From MKUN01 sp964481425 (GTDB taxonomy: Bacteria > Bacteroidota > Bacteroidia > Chitinophagales > Chitinophagaceae): a stretch of 64,000 bases of DNA. Below the pieces are notes generated by a model. The model was not told where the DNA came from. It was given only the letters and a program-made list of their open reading frames with translations, and searched no databases. Shown here one piece after another: positions 17,028-26,395 of the stretch (the first letter of the stretch is position 1; each line of letters opens with the position of its first letter). The DNA is taken from assembly GCA_964481425.1 (NCBI GenBank), contig CAYZTM010000020.1, forward strand, positions 1 to 64,000, read 5' to 3'. The position numbers and the translations under genes were made by a program.

Positions 17028-17762
17028 ATGCAAGCGCATTTGATCGATGCAATAGTAAAGGGCATACTTGTAGGCCTGTTCATGGCCATTTCAGTAGGGC
17101 CCACCCTTTTTGCAGTAATAAAATACAGCCTTAACCATAGTTATAAAGCAGGTATCGCCTTCGTGCTGGGTGTTTCCCTTAGCGATATCATGTATGTGAC
17201 GCTTGCGAATGTAGCCGCCTCGTGGCTGGAGGTACTTTCGGAATATGAGCGCTACATAGCCTATGGTGCATCAGCCATACTCATAGTAGTGGGCCTAGCC
17301 GGCACATTTAAGAAAATAAAGCCTAAGCGCCCCTCCACTATCCCGGTTACTATAACGGGGGGGCATTATTTCCGGATATGGAGCAGCGGTTTCCTGATCA
17401 ATACGGTGAACCCCGGGGTCATCTTCAGCTGGCTTACCGCGGTAACCGCCACAGCAAATACCAGCAACCTTTACCGCTTTGTACTTTTCGGCACCTGCCT
17501 CTCCCTGATACTGTCCATTGACTTCCTGAAAGTGTTCCTTGCCGATAATATCCGCCGGAAACTGACCATAAGGAGGGTGATCTTCCTGCAGCGCTTATCG
17601 GCCATTATCATCCTTACCATCGGGATAGCCCTATTAATAAGCACTGTCTTCAGGATACAATTCAAGCCCCGTAAGGGAACGCAATCGGCATATTATGAAA
17701 TTCAATCAAGCCCCGTTAAAAACATCAATAAAGCTTTAGTATCTTTGCAGCCTCATGTCTGA
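17028..17762 (+). CDS. LysE/RhtB-family exporter
   Basis: The 244-residue membrane protein has about six transmembrane helices and the family N-terminal signature GLFMAISVGPTLFAVIKYSL. Members export amino acids or related small molecules; the substrate is unknown. A second conserved region is GFLINTVNPGVIFSWL. The C-terminal 35 residues are polar and may be cytoplasmic. Its last 8 bases overlap the PurF-like gene, whose probable promoter lies inside this gene's 3' end. Confidence 0.85.
   Translation: MQAHLIDAIVKGILVGLFMAISVGPTLFAVIKYSLNHSYKAGIAFVLGVSLSDIMYVTLANVAASWLEVLSEYERYIAYGASAILIVVGLAGTFKKIKPKRPSTIPVTITGGHYFRIWSSGFLINTVNPGVIFSWLTAVTATANTSNLYRFVLFGTCLSLILSIDFLKVFLADNIRRKLTIRRVIFLQRLSAIIILTIGIALLISTVFRIQFKPRKGTQSAYYEIQSSPVKNINKALVSLQPHV
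17740..17747 (+). promoter_or_regulatory. Bacteroidota -7 box (TATCTTTG) inside the exporter gene
   Basis: A perfect TAnnTTTG match ends 7 bases before the ATG of the PurF-like gene (17755). If used, transcription would begin at or within a few bases of the start codon. Confidence 0.55.
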
Positions 17763-19602
17763 CGCGATACGCCACGAATGTGGCCTAGCTTACATCCGCC
17801 TGCTGAAACCACTGGCTTATTACCACCGCAAATACGGAACAGCCTTCTACGGCCTCAACAAATTATACCTGCTGATGGAGAAACAGCATAACCGCGGCCA
17901 GGATGGTGCGGGTATTGCTACCGTGAAGCTTAATATAGAGCCGGGGCACCAGTTCATGCACAGGCTCCGCATCAGCGGCTCGCATGCCATAGGACAGATA
18001 TTCCAGAACATACAGCAGGAAGTGAGCGAGCTTGAGAAAAACTACCCGGAGATCCGCAAATACCCGGGCTTGCTCAAGGGCTACCTCCGGTTCATGGGAG
18101 AAGTATTGCTGGGACACCTGCGTTATGGCACACAGGGGAGGAACAATGTGGAATTTTGCCATCCTTTTTTCAAACCGCACATCAACCCTACGCGCAACCT
18201 GACAATGGCGGGCAACTTCAACCTTGTGAATACAGATGAATTGTTTGCCCTGCTGGATGCCCACCCCACTACCACTATACGGGAAAGTGACCTGGGCGCC
18301 ATGATAGAAATGGTACATTACTACCTGTGCCTTGCGGATGAAACAGACCCGGGAACCTTAAACCTGGAAGGTGTACTGAAACAAGCTGCTGCGCACTTTG
18401 ACGGTGGCTATGTATGCAGCGGCCTGGTAGGTAATGGCGACAGCTTTGTGATGCGTGATGCCAATGGCATACGGCCGGCCTACTTTTACAAGAGCGACGA
18501 AGTGATCGTAGCGGCATCTGAGCGACCTGCTATCATGACGGCCTTCAACGTGCCGAAAGAAGAGGTGAAGGAACTACAGCCGGGACATGCAATAATAGTA
18601 AGTGCGAACGGCACATTCAGCAATCCGCAAATACTACCAGAAAAGGAACACAAGGCCTGCAGTTTCGAGCGCATTTACTTCAGCCGCGGCAGCGACCCTG
18701 ATATATATCGCGAGCGTATGCAACTGGGTCGCAACCTTGCGGAGAAAGTACTGCAAGCGGTGGACCATGACCTGAAGCATACCATAGTATCCTTTATACC
18801 CAATACAGCTGAAACAGCTTTTTACGGCCTTATAAAGGGGCTGGAAGATTACCTGAAAGACATTAAGCTGCAACGCATACTATCGCGCCGTGATACTATG
18901 ACAGAGGAAGAGATGCGCGAGCTTATCAGCCGGCGTGTGCGGATAGAAAAGATAGCGATCAAGGACGTAAAGATGCGCACCTTCATAACCGAAGATACAT
19001 CGAGGAACGAGATGGTGCAGCACGTGTATGATATCACTTACGGCACAGTGCAGGCCGATACGGACACCCTGGTGATCATAGACGACTCGATAGTGCGCGG
19101 CACTACACTTCGCGAAAGCATTATCAAAATGCTGGACAGGCTACGTCCCAAACGCATCATCATTGTGTCGTCCGCACCGCAGATACGCTACCCAGATTGT
19201 TATGGTATCGACATGAGCAGGATGGGCGACTTCATCGCCTTCCAGGCTGCCGTAGGATTACTGAAAGACCACGGCAAAGAAGCACTACTGCATGAGGTAT
19301 ATGAAAGCTGTAAGCAGGCAGACCGCGAAGGGACACTACATGAGCGCAACTATGTGAAGGAAATATATGAACCCTTTACACCGGAGGAAATAAGCAAAAA
19401 GATAGCCCAGATGCTGCGCCCGGAAGATGTGAATGCGGAAGTGGACCTGATATACCAATCGATAGAAGGGCTTTATGATGCCTGCCCTCACAATAAGGGT
19501 GACTGGTACTTTACCGGCAACTACCCCACACCGGGTGGCAACAAGGTGGCTAACCGCGCCTTCATGAACTATATGGACCGCAAGGAAGGCCGGGGCTATT
19601 AG
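17755..19602 (+). CDS. purF: Amidophosphoribosyltransferase-like protein (PurF family)
   Basis: PurF makes 5-phosphoribosylamine from PRPP and glutamine, the first step of purine synthesis. The N-terminal class-II glutamine amidotransferase has nucleophile Cys9 after an 8-residue propeptide (MSDAIRHE-CG), followed by KQHNRGQDGAGIA. The C-terminal phosphoribosyltransferase has the PRPP loop VIIDDSIVRGTT at about residues 440-451. At 615 residues it is roughly 100-150 longer than typical PurF (extra sequence around residues 90-150 and 370-420). It could be a divergent paralogue beside a canonical PurF elsewhere, but both catalytic motifs are intact. Confidence 0.75.
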   Translation: MSDAIRHECGLAYIRLLKPLAYYHRKYGTAFYGLNKLYLLMEKQHNRGQDGAGIATVKLNIEPGHQFMHRLRISGSHAIGQIFQNIQQEVSELEKNYPEIRKYPGLLKGYLRFMGEVLLGHLRYGTQGRNNVEFCHPFFKPHINPTRNLTMAGNFNLVNTDELFALLDAHPTTTIRESDLGAMIEMVHYYLCLADETDPGTLNLEGVLKQAAAHFDGGYVCSGLVGNGDSFVMRDANGIRPAYFYKSDEVIVAASERPAIMTAFNVPKEEVKELQPGHAIIVSANGTFSNPQILPEKEHKACSFERIYFSRGSDPDIYRERMQLGRNLAEKVLQAVDHDLKHTIVSFIPNTAETAFYGLIKGLEDYLKDIKLQRILSRRDTMTEEEMRELISRRVRIEKIAIKDVKMRTFITEDTSRNEMVQHVYDITYGTVQADTDTLVIIDDSIVRGTTLRESIIKMLDRLRPKRIIIVSSAPQIRYPDCYGIDMSRMGDFIAFQAAVGLLKDHGKEALLHEVYESCKQADREGTLHERNYVKEIYEPFTPEEISKKIAQMLRPEDVNAEVDLIYQSIEGLYDACPHNKGDWYFTGNYPTPGGNKVANRAFMNYMDRKEGRGY

Positions 19603-19611
19603 GCCCGGGCC

Positions 19612-22600
19612 CTAAAAGGTACGATTGACCCCAACCACATAACGGAAAGTAGCGTACTGCGGGTTGGCATAAGGCGGCCTGTTGATGAATACAGGTACGT
19701 CGAAACGCAAGGTCAATGGCCTTGCCTTTTCAAATACACCCCAGCTCTTTATCGTAAATGCAACACCTACGCCCGCATCCACACGCAGATCGCTCCATTT
19801 ATCGGAAGGCGTAATATCATAGAATGTTGCCGGGCTTGCTATGTTACTCAACTCAATGATACCGGCATCGGCAAATCCGTAAACGTCGGCATGCAGCCAG
19901 TTGCGCGTAAAGTGCGGTCTGAATGGGAAATAATTATCAACGTCGAGCTCAAGGCTGGCAGAAGCGCCGCTACGGCCTTTATAACCTATCATTACATTCC
20001 CATTACGCTCATCTGCAACAAAATACCCCGCATAGCCCCTGAGGTTCAGGCCACCGCCCTGCTGGAAGTGATTGGTTTGATACCGTGAAATATCCTGCCA
20101 CTCTTCGGGGATGAAACCGCGCGTGCGGGTATATTTATCTTCCATCAACTCCTCCGGGTTAGCCCCAGCCAAGAACAGTGCGCTTTCGTAGGGTATGTTG
20201 CCACCTGTGCCGTACCGTCCAAACAGACGTGTGCGCAGTTCCAATTTACCCAACCTGTTATAGTTCACTGCTTCTAACTGTGCATAGGCATAATTAAAGG
20301 CTTTGGTTCCGTTACCGCTGAAGAAGGGAGCCCTTGCACTGAGCGTATAATTACCCGAACCATAGAAATAATTGTACCGGTGCGACCAGGCTATGTTAAC
20401 AGACGAGTTAGCATGAGCAGGCATGCTGCTCCACTCCGTAGGATAAATGAGATAATGCAGCGAATTAGTATCCTGCCGCCACATGGTCTGGGCATAAAGA
20501 CTAATCGTATTGTCATCACTAAACAGCCAATTGAAACCACCGCGATGGTACCAGAGGCCATCAAGAAGGCGGCTATTCAGTTGTAGTTGCAGCTTGGGGA
20601 AGTTGCGGCTGATCGGTGACAGATAATTGAAGGTGTAGTTAACCGGTTTATACCTGTCGTACCAGCCTTCATTAGTATAGCTCTTGTAGCGAGTATCCTG
20701 CAACACATGGGTATTCCACCATACGGTCGCATCTATTTTATGCAGGGTATGCATATAGTCGCCCTCAAGGTGCAGCCCAGCCTTTATACCATCAATAGGG
20801 TTCCACCACAGGTCGGGACGCCAATATGCCTGGTATTGCCTCCTGTTGAGCGGCTCATTCAGGCCTCCATCGAATTTCAATTGTATGGCGCCGGGGCGGA
20901 AAGGCAGGCCCCGGGTCTTGTAATTATCTTCCCAATCGCGATCGGCAAAACGAAAAGAACTATCTACCTGTACCGACCTGATACCTGAGGGCACCTGCAC
21001 TTTAGCATCGTAGGTCTGTTCCAGTTTGCCCCAGCCATACCACTTAGGCAATACTTCTGCACCCGTACTCTTTGCGAACCATGTATTAGGGATGGTATAA
21101 AAATGTTTACTGCCGTCTTTTGCCGTTACCTGCAGGTCAACAGGCATCTGCATCTCGCCTTTACGCTTCAGCCTGATCGCGAAGCTATCGGCACCATTTA
21201 TTCTGTGTATGCGCCCTATGCTATAATCAAGTGTCTTGGTTGTTTCCAGCCACTGGTCAAAGAACCAGTTGAGGTCTACGTGCGTATAGTTTATAATGGA
21301 GTTGCGGAAATCGTCGAAATAAGGGTGCGCAAAACGCCATTCATGGAAATAATGCCTGAGGGCGGAATGAAATAAGGAATCACCCAACACATACTGGAGA
21401 TTGTATAGCATAGATGCCGTCTTATAATAAACCTCCCTGTAACCACCACCGTGCCCCAAGGCACTGCCAAAATCATCGGAATGGGTATTAAGCGGGATCT
21501 CATTATGGTTCAGTGCATCGTAAGTGTAGGCATATAGCACATTCCTGTCGAGCGTATTGACCGGTGTGGTGAACAAACGCTTGTACCATGACTTTTCCTT
21601 GCCGCGCACCTCTGTTTCCCCATCAATACGACGCAGGCCCCATGCGGTAAGGAATTGTGTGAAACCCTCGTCGAGCGAAGCGCGATAGGTCTCATTATTA
21701 CCTATCATACCATAAAACCAGTTGTGACCTATCTCATGTACCAGCAGGCTGTGGTAACCCGGCTCCCTGCCCCCATCCATTGTGATCATGGGATACTCCA
21801 TACCGTCCGAGGCATCGGCAGCTACCATTTTGGGGTATTGGTACATGCCGATATCTTCCGAAAAGGTCTTGATGATCTTCGCCACATATTCTGCAGCATT
21901 CTGCCAGCCTGCTGCATGCGGTTCCTGTGCTATGGCTACACATTCCACGCCATTCCAGTGTGCTATACCTATGCGGTAAGATGGATCGGCTGTAAATGCG
22001 AAATCGTGCACATTCACAGCCTTATAATGCCATTCTTTTCTTTCCCCTTTCACATAAGGAATGATCGTAGAAGGCTTCTCTCCCCACTTTTTGTTGGCAA
22101 AGTTCTTAATATCCAGCTTTTTCATCAGGGAATCGGGCAATGCTGTCTCCCTGTTCTGTAAAACACCGGTCGCTTCCACAATATAGTTGGAAGGAAAATT
22201 CAGGGTAACATCAAAAGAACCGAAATCGCCGTAAAACTCCCTGCCCAGGTGCTGGTCGGTGGTCCAGCCAAATTTGCGGTCATACACACATATTTTGGGA
22301 TACCACTGAGTGCCGTTGTAGTGTTTAAAACCCCAGGCATCATACATCTGCATCCGCCTGCGAGTACCTTTACCATCTCCATAGAACGTGCGGAAATCTA
22401 CATTGAAGAAAGTCTTTGCGCCAGGGTATAGCGGCGTTGGCAGGTAAACCTTCATTATTGTATTGTCGATCTCAACATTTACCGGCCGACGCTCGTTGGT
22501 AAGGCTGGTTATTACAATACCGAGGCCTTCCTTTTCCGTTTTGCGCAATGTAGGCTTTGAGTTGTTCACACGTTCAAGGTCGTGGAGGTAAGAGCCTTTG

Positions 22601-22881
22601 ACAAAGGCGTTCTGGTACAGATGGAAATAAACATAGTAAAGCGTGTCGGGAGAATTATTCCAATAGTTAAGCAGCTCAGAACCTTCTATCTCGTTCGTTA
22701 CCTCGTCGATCTTTGCACGTATGGTATAATCCACATCCTGTTGCCAGTAAGCATTCCCCGGCCTGCGGTTTTGCCAATATAGCGGGTTATAGCTATTCCG
22801 GTAAGCATTATCATTAAGTTTTTGAGCGAAAACCGGCGTGACGGCCAGTAGCAATAACAACAGGACTATACTTTTTCTCAT
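19612..22881 (-). CDS. M1-family metallopeptidase fused to Omp85-like outer-membrane barrel
   Basis: The 1089-residue protein has signal peptide MRKSIVLLLLLLAVTPVFAQ (start ATG 22881; an in-frame start at 22944 would bury it). Residues about 40-560 form an M1 (gluzincin) peptidase: GMEYPMIT at about 361, zinc motif HEIGHNWFYG from His382, and third ligand Glu in RASLDEGFT about 18 residues on. A beta-rich linker follows (about 560-680). From about 690 to the end the sequence looks like an outer-membrane barrel, with GGGLNLRGYAGYF near 943-955 recalling the Omp85 RGF/Y lid-lock motif and a final strand ending FRYVVGVNRTF. It is convergent with the PurF-like gene, 9 bases apart. Confidence 0.8.
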   Translation of the reverse strand: MRKSIVLLLLLLAVTPVFAQKLNDNAYRNSYNPLYWQNRRPGNAYWQQDVDYTIRAKIDEVTNEIEGSELLNYWNNSPDTLYYVYFHLYQNAFVKGSYLHDLERVNNSKPTLRKTEKEGLGIVITSLTNERRPVNVEIDNTIMKVYLPTPLYPGAKTFFNVDFRTFYGDGKGTRRRMQMYDAWGFKHYNGTQWYPKICVYDRKFGWTTDQHLGREFYGDFGSFDVTLNFPSNYIVEATGVLQNRETALPDSLMKKLDIKNFANKKWGEKPSTIIPYVKGERKEWHYKAVNVHDFAFTADPSYRIGIAHWNGVECVAIAQEPHAAGWQNAAEYVAKIIKTFSEDIGMYQYPKMVAADASDGMEYPMITMDGGREPGYHSLLVHEIGHNWFYGMIGNNETYRASLDEGFTQFLTAWGLRRIDGETEVRGKEKSWYKRLFTTPVNTLDRNVLYAYTYDALNHNEIPLNTHSDDFGSALGHGGGYREVYYKTASMLYNLQYVLGDSLFHSALRHYFHEWRFAHPYFDDFRNSIINYTHVDLNWFFDQWLETTKTLDYSIGRIHRINGADSFAIRLKRKGEMQMPVDLQVTAKDGSKHFYTIPNTWFAKSTGAEVLPKWYGWGKLEQTYDAKVQVPSGIRSVQVDSSFRFADRDWEDNYKTRGLPFRPGAIQLKFDGGLNEPLNRRQYQAYWRPDLWWNPIDGIKAGLHLEGDYMHTLHKIDATVWWNTHVLQDTRYKSYTNEGWYDRYKPVNYTFNYLSPISRNFPKLQLQLNSRLLDGLWYHRGGFNWLFSDDNTISLYAQTMWRQDTNSLHYLIYPTEWSSMPAHANSSVNIAWSHRYNYFYGSGNYTLSARAPFFSGNGTKAFNYAYAQLEAVNYNRLGKLELRTRLFGRYGTGGNIPYESALFLAGANPEELMEDKYTRTRGFIPEEWQDISRYQTNHFQQGGGLNLRGYAGYFVADERNGNVMIGYKGRSGASASLELDVDNYFPFRPHFTRNWLHADVYGFADAGIIELSNIASPATFYDITPSDKWSDLRVDAGVGVAFTIKSWGVFEKARPLTLRFDVPVFINRPPYANPQYATFRYVVGVNRTF

Positions 22882-23031
22882 GTAAGAACAAATGAATGCT
22901 GCAAGGTATGCAGTGCGAACAATAATTGCCAATTTTTTAAGCAAAGCAGTCTCTCATATAGAAAACATAATAATGAATATGTCTCTTACTGAAAGAGGAT
23001 GCCGGCACAAATTTTTACACTTGGTTTTTGT

Positions 23032-23039
23032 TATCTTTG
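23032..23039 (+). promoter_or_regulatory. Bacteroidota -7 promoter box (TATCTTTG)
   Basis: A perfect TAnnTTTG match lies 47 bases upstream of the ATG at 23087. It supports that start over the far-upstream in-frame ATG at 22892. Confidence 0.65.
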
Positions 23040-23086
23040 GCTTAACTTTAACGCTTACCCTTGTAAAAATACTAATTACCGTTTTT

Positions 23087-24379
23087 ATGAAAAATTTACT
23101 ACTCATACGGAAACTGATCGTTGCCGTTTTATTATTGATGGTTGCAGGGAATGTGAAGGCGCAGCCCTATCCCGTGTACACACTAGAGAATTTCAATGAC
23201 GCTTATGTTAATGCTACCTGGCCCACTGGTTGGATAGACTCCAACTTATCGCGCTCTTATGATCCTAACAGTATGGTTTATACCTTCCGTACCCCCGGGC
23301 ACCAGATAGGCGGCTGGGCTATAGGGCCTGACACTCCTGCAACAGAAAGCATCCATGGATACGCGAATAACATCGAGTTCGACGGATCTGATGGTTTTCT
23401 ATATTCACGTGGAGACTCTGCGATGAACGACGTAATCCCGTTTCAGTATGCCCCATATACCACAATAGACAATTGGGTATTCCTTCCTATTGACAGTATA
23501 TCTGACAATACAAAAATTGAATTCCAAACAACAACAGATCCGGGACTGATCAATAATACTTACCTTGATTCGCTCCAGGTATATTATAACATCACCGATA
23601 ACTCAACAGACACTAGCAAGTTTGTAAAATGGACCGGTTGTAATCAACCTCCTGCGTTCCCCAATACATGGACCCTCATTCAGGACTCCATGAATAATAT
23701 CTTAGCACCAAATACACATGTTGCAGGACGCATCGCCTTCAGACACCACGTAGTTGGTGATGTCAACGGCGCCCTATCAAGGATAATTGCCATAGACAAT
23801 GTAAACATTAACACTTATCCTTTGCAGGTATCGCTCATGAACCTGTATTGCAAAGCAGACAAGGATAATAACGTGAACCTGTACTGGTCAACTGCCTCTG
23901 AAAATAACTGTGCTTACTTTATAGTGGAACGTACCGTTGACGGCAAAAACTTCAAACAGATAGGTAAAGTGAACGCTGTGGGTAACAGTACTGTGAAACA
24001 AAACTACAGTTTCCAGGATGTGACTGCTGCAAGCGCGGGTTATAATAAAGTAATGTACCGCCTGAGGCAAGTTGATGCCAACAACAGGTATGGCTACTCT
24101 CCGCTGGTACAGGCATCGCTTACCAGCACCGGTGTTTCTAACATGGTAAATCCTTGCCTGGTGGGCAACACCCTGTATATCCGCTTCATGGCAGGCGATG
24201 CCAGCACGGCCGACATACAGATACTGAACTCTAACGGACAGAAAATATCTGAAATCAAACAGCAAACAGCTGAGGGTCTGAATATTGCAACACAAGACTT
24301 TAGCAGCATGCCATCAGGTATTTATATCGTAAGGGTGAGCTATAATAACGAAACGCTTATCAACCGTTTTGTAAAATAA
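23087..24379 (+). CDS. T9SS-exported protein with C-terminal sorting domain
   Basis: The 430-residue protein has a signal peptide (MKNLLLIRKLIVAVLLLMVAGNVKAQ). The middle (about 30-240) is a jelly-roll-like choice-of-anchor domain with FDGSDGFLYSRGDS and VFLPIDSIS, followed by a fibronectin-like segment (NLYWSTASENNCAYFIVERTV) and a type-A sorting domain (from about 355, VNPCLVGNTLYIRF to INRFVK). It is predicted to be surface-attached or released. No catalytic motif is seen. The frame upstream to 22892 is open but contains the promoter, so the short start is used. Confidence 0.85.
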   Translation: MKNLLLIRKLIVAVLLLMVAGNVKAQPYPVYTLENFNDAYVNATWPTGWIDSNLSRSYDPNSMVYTFRTPGHQIGGWAIGPDTPATESIHGYANNIEFDGSDGFLYSRGDSAMNDVIPFQYAPYTTIDNWVFLPIDSISDNTKIEFQTTTDPGLINNTYLDSLQVYYNITDNSTDTSKFVKWTGCNQPPAFPNTWTLIQDSMNNILAPNTHVAGRIAFRHHVVGDVNGALSRIIAIDNVNINTYPLQVSLMNLYCKADKDNNVNLYWSTASENNCAYFIVERTVDGKNFKQIGKVNAVGNSTVKQNYSFQDVTAASAGYNKVMYRLRQVDANNRYGYSPLVQASLTSTGVSNMVNPCLVGNTLYIRFMAGDASTADIQILNSNGQKISEIKQQTAEGLNIATQDFSSMPSGIYIVRVSYNNETLINRFVK

Positions 24380-24396
24380 AGACGATCTGATCTTAT

Positions 24397-24439
24397 AAAA
24401 AGAAACAGGCCCTGCTATCCGCAGGGCCTGTTTCTTTTT
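24397..24439. terminator. Bidirectional terminator
   Basis: A 19-base perfect inverted repeat (AAAAAGAAACAGGCCCTGC and its complement) surrounds a TATCC loop. It ends both the cargo gene on + and sanA on -. Confidence 0.9.
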
Positions 24440-25076
24440 AACCTATAATGATGCGTGGGCCAAAATACTTAGGCTGTGTATTCAGCAACAGGTCGAACAT
24501 CATCCTGACCCTTGCCAGCTTTTCGCGGAACATGACTTTGAAGCCGTCCTGGCCATTTACATCGCGGGCATTAAACGCCACCGCATTAATGCCCTTACTG
24601 TTGGCTATAAAAAGCGCCCTTTCGTTATGAAACGGCTGCGAGATTATGGTAAAATTATCTTCCCCGAACACGTCCTTACAGCGCAAAATACTATCGAGCG
24701 TACGGAAACCTGCATGGTCCAAGAAAATACGTTCCTCGGGTATACCTCTTGTGACGAGGTCCCGTTTCATCTTTTCAGGTTCGTTGTAGTTCACTGCACT
24801 ATTATCGCCACTAACGAGCACATAATCTATTTTACCCGCCTTAAAGAGCTGAACTGCAGCATCTATCCTGTATTGATAGTATGGATTAATGCCGCCCCCA
24901 TTCAGGTATTTGGATGTGCCCAGTAGCAGGCCAACCTTATTTTTAGGTATTGTATTTACGTCCGAAAACAATTGAGCTTTTGTAGATGCCGCCACCCAAT
25001 AGTCTATAGCCCAAACTGAAGCAAGCAACAGCAGCAGACTGACGATAACGGTATTGCGCCAAAAACGTATGCTCAT
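24438..25076 (-). CDS. sanA: SanA/YdcF-type DUF218 membrane protein
   Basis: The 212-residue protein has one N-terminal transmembrane helix (residues about 9-30) and a periplasmic DUF218 domain. Characteristic segments are VGLLLGTSKYLNGGGINPYYQYRIDAA, YVLVSGDN and FRTLDSI. SanA homologues in Enterobacteria affect envelope permeability and vancomycin exclusion; the biochemical activity is unknown. It lies 50 bases downstream of the anti-sigma gene on the same strand and may be part of that operon, which would make sense for an envelope-stress regulon. Confidence 0.88.
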   Translation of the reverse strand: MSIRFWRNTVIVSLLLLLASVWAIDYWVAASTKAQLFSDVNTIPKNKVGLLLGTSKYLNGGGINPYYQYRIDAAVQLFKAGKIDYVLVSGDNSAVNYNEPEKMKRDLVTRGIPEERIFLDHAGFRTLDSILRCKDVFGEDNFTIISQPFHNERALFIANSKGINAVAFNARDVNGQDGFKVMFREKLARVRMMFDLLLNTQPKYFGPRIIIG

Positions 25077-25126
25077 AAATATGGGAAAGGTTTTGCAACA
25101 ATAAAAGAACGCGCAACCGGCCTCAA

Positions 25127-26395
25127 CTATTGCTTCTCGATAGACTCAAGCAATTTCTTAGCATGTCTTTTGTCCGGGCCGCCCTCATCAACCACAATTT
25201 TCAAAAGCCGTTGAGCTTCTTTACTATTGCCCAGTTTTATGTAGCATTGTGCAGCCATATATGATGCTTCATGCCGCTTAGACTTGGAAGAATTATTGAT
25301 CTCGGTCTTATATTCTTTCAGTGCATCTGCCCACTTCTCTTTTTTGAAATAATACTTCGCCCTATCCATTTTATCAGCCGGTAAGTCATCAGACGCCTTT
25401 GCCGATTTTGCCTCGGTGCCCGCTGTTGCGGCAGTATTTTCAATATGTGCCGGGACTGGTGCAGGTGGAGGAGCCGCCGCGGCCATTGTATGTACCTGGG
25501 CCGGTTCAGCAGCTTTGTTCCTGCTATTATCTTGTTTGGTTACAGCCGCAGGCTTTTCGGGCAAAACGTGATGTTCATCCTTTGCAGCCAGTTTCGCCGC
25601 ATTTCCTGCCGGCAGCTTGCCTGCATTGGGATCGATCTTTTTCGCATCAGGTACAGCTTTTGCCTTTTCCGCAAGGGTCTTTTTATTATCGGCAAGCAGT
25701 TGGGCAGCCTTCGCCTTATCATCTGCCGCCTTTTTAGCATCAACAGCAGGTATATTTGCAGGCTTTGCTTCAGCAGGTTTTGCCTGTACGCCGGCAGTCG
25801 CTACTCCTGCAGCAGCGTTGTTATCCACGGCGGCAGTTTGTGTTTCCGGGGGGGGCGCAGCAGTTTCTTCTGTTGCAACATCCGCATTTTCAGTGGTTTG
25901 GGCTGGTTGTACCTGTTGAACTTCCTGTTTTGGCGCCGAAGTCTTAGGCGTTTTCTCTTCGTCAAATTTCTGGGCGATGAAGGCATTCTGGTCGCTCCGC
26001 TGAGACGACCTCACGTACCAGAATATACAGATGGTACCGAAAACAGCAGCTGCCGCAGCAACTGTGCGCCAGAAAGGCCTCATCTTCGCACCGGGTTTAG
26101 GCGTTTCCATGATAGGCGTATCCTGCTGTGCAATCGAATTCAATTGTACCTGTGGATTCTTGAGGTTGAACTGCTCCTTCAGGAAGTCAGTATTCATCTC
26201 CGCCATAGTTGCCAGCGATCTTTCAGGCTCAAGCAACATACCATCAACAGCGGCACTACACAAAGGGCAACTATTAAGATGATGCTCAACTGCATGACAT
26301 TCTTCATTGCCCATATGCCCGCTTACATAATCCTTCAACTGCCTGCTTGAGAGGCAGACACTTTCATCAAAAATATGTTTCAGATCACCGTTCAT
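25127..26395 (-). CDS. Putative membrane anti-sigma factor with zinc finger, disordered linker and TPR domain
   Basis: The 422-residue protein has an N-terminal zinc-binding anti-sigma domain with the HX3CX2C pattern (His39, Cys43, Cys46 in HLNSCPLC), one transmembrane helix at about 108-128 (FWRTVAAAAAVFGTICIFWYV), a long Ala/Lys/Pro/Gln-rich low-complexity stretch (about 135-335), and a C-terminal TPR-like helical domain (about 340-420, AKYYFKKEKWADALKEYK). The first 11 bases of its gene overlap the ECF sigma gene, the normal sigma/anti-sigma pairing. It presumably holds the sigma factor at the membrane and receives a periplasmic signal through the TPR part. Confidence 0.82.
   Translation of the reverse strand: MNGDLKHIFDESVCLSSRQLKDYVSGHMGNEECHAVEHHLNSCPLCSAAVDGMLLEPERSLATMAEMNTDFLKEQFNLKNPQVQLNSIAQQDTPIMETPKPGAKMRPFWRTVAAAAAVFGTICIFWYVRSSQRSDQNAFIAQKFDEEKTPKTSAPKQEVQQVQPAQTTENADVATEETAAPPPETQTAAVDNNAAAGVATAGVQAKPAEAKPANIPAVDAKKAADDKAKAAQLLADNKKTLAEKAKAVPDAKKIDPNAGKLPAGNAAKLAAKDEHHVLPEKPAAVTKQDNSRNKAAEPAQVHTMAAAAPPPAPVPAHIENTAATAGTEAKSAKASDDLPADKMDRAKYYFKKEKWADALKEYKTEINNSSKSKRHEASYMAAQCYIKLGNSKEAQRLLKIVVDEGGPDKRHAKKLLESIEKQ

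Noticed and set aside
19601..19612. GGCCCGGGCC palindrome between the PurF-like and M1 genes
   Set aside because: It lies over the stop codon of one gene, has no loop or T-run, and fits chance in a GC-rich codon context.
22892..23086. 65-residue N-terminal extension of the T9SS protein starting at 22892
   Set aside because: It spans a perfect promoter box at 23032-23039 and would mask a normal signal peptide.
25445..26350. 301-codon open frame on + opposite the anti-sigma gene
   Set aside because: It mirrors the Ala/Lys-rich low-complexity linker; the composition explains the lack of stops, and the minus-strand protein has real domains.
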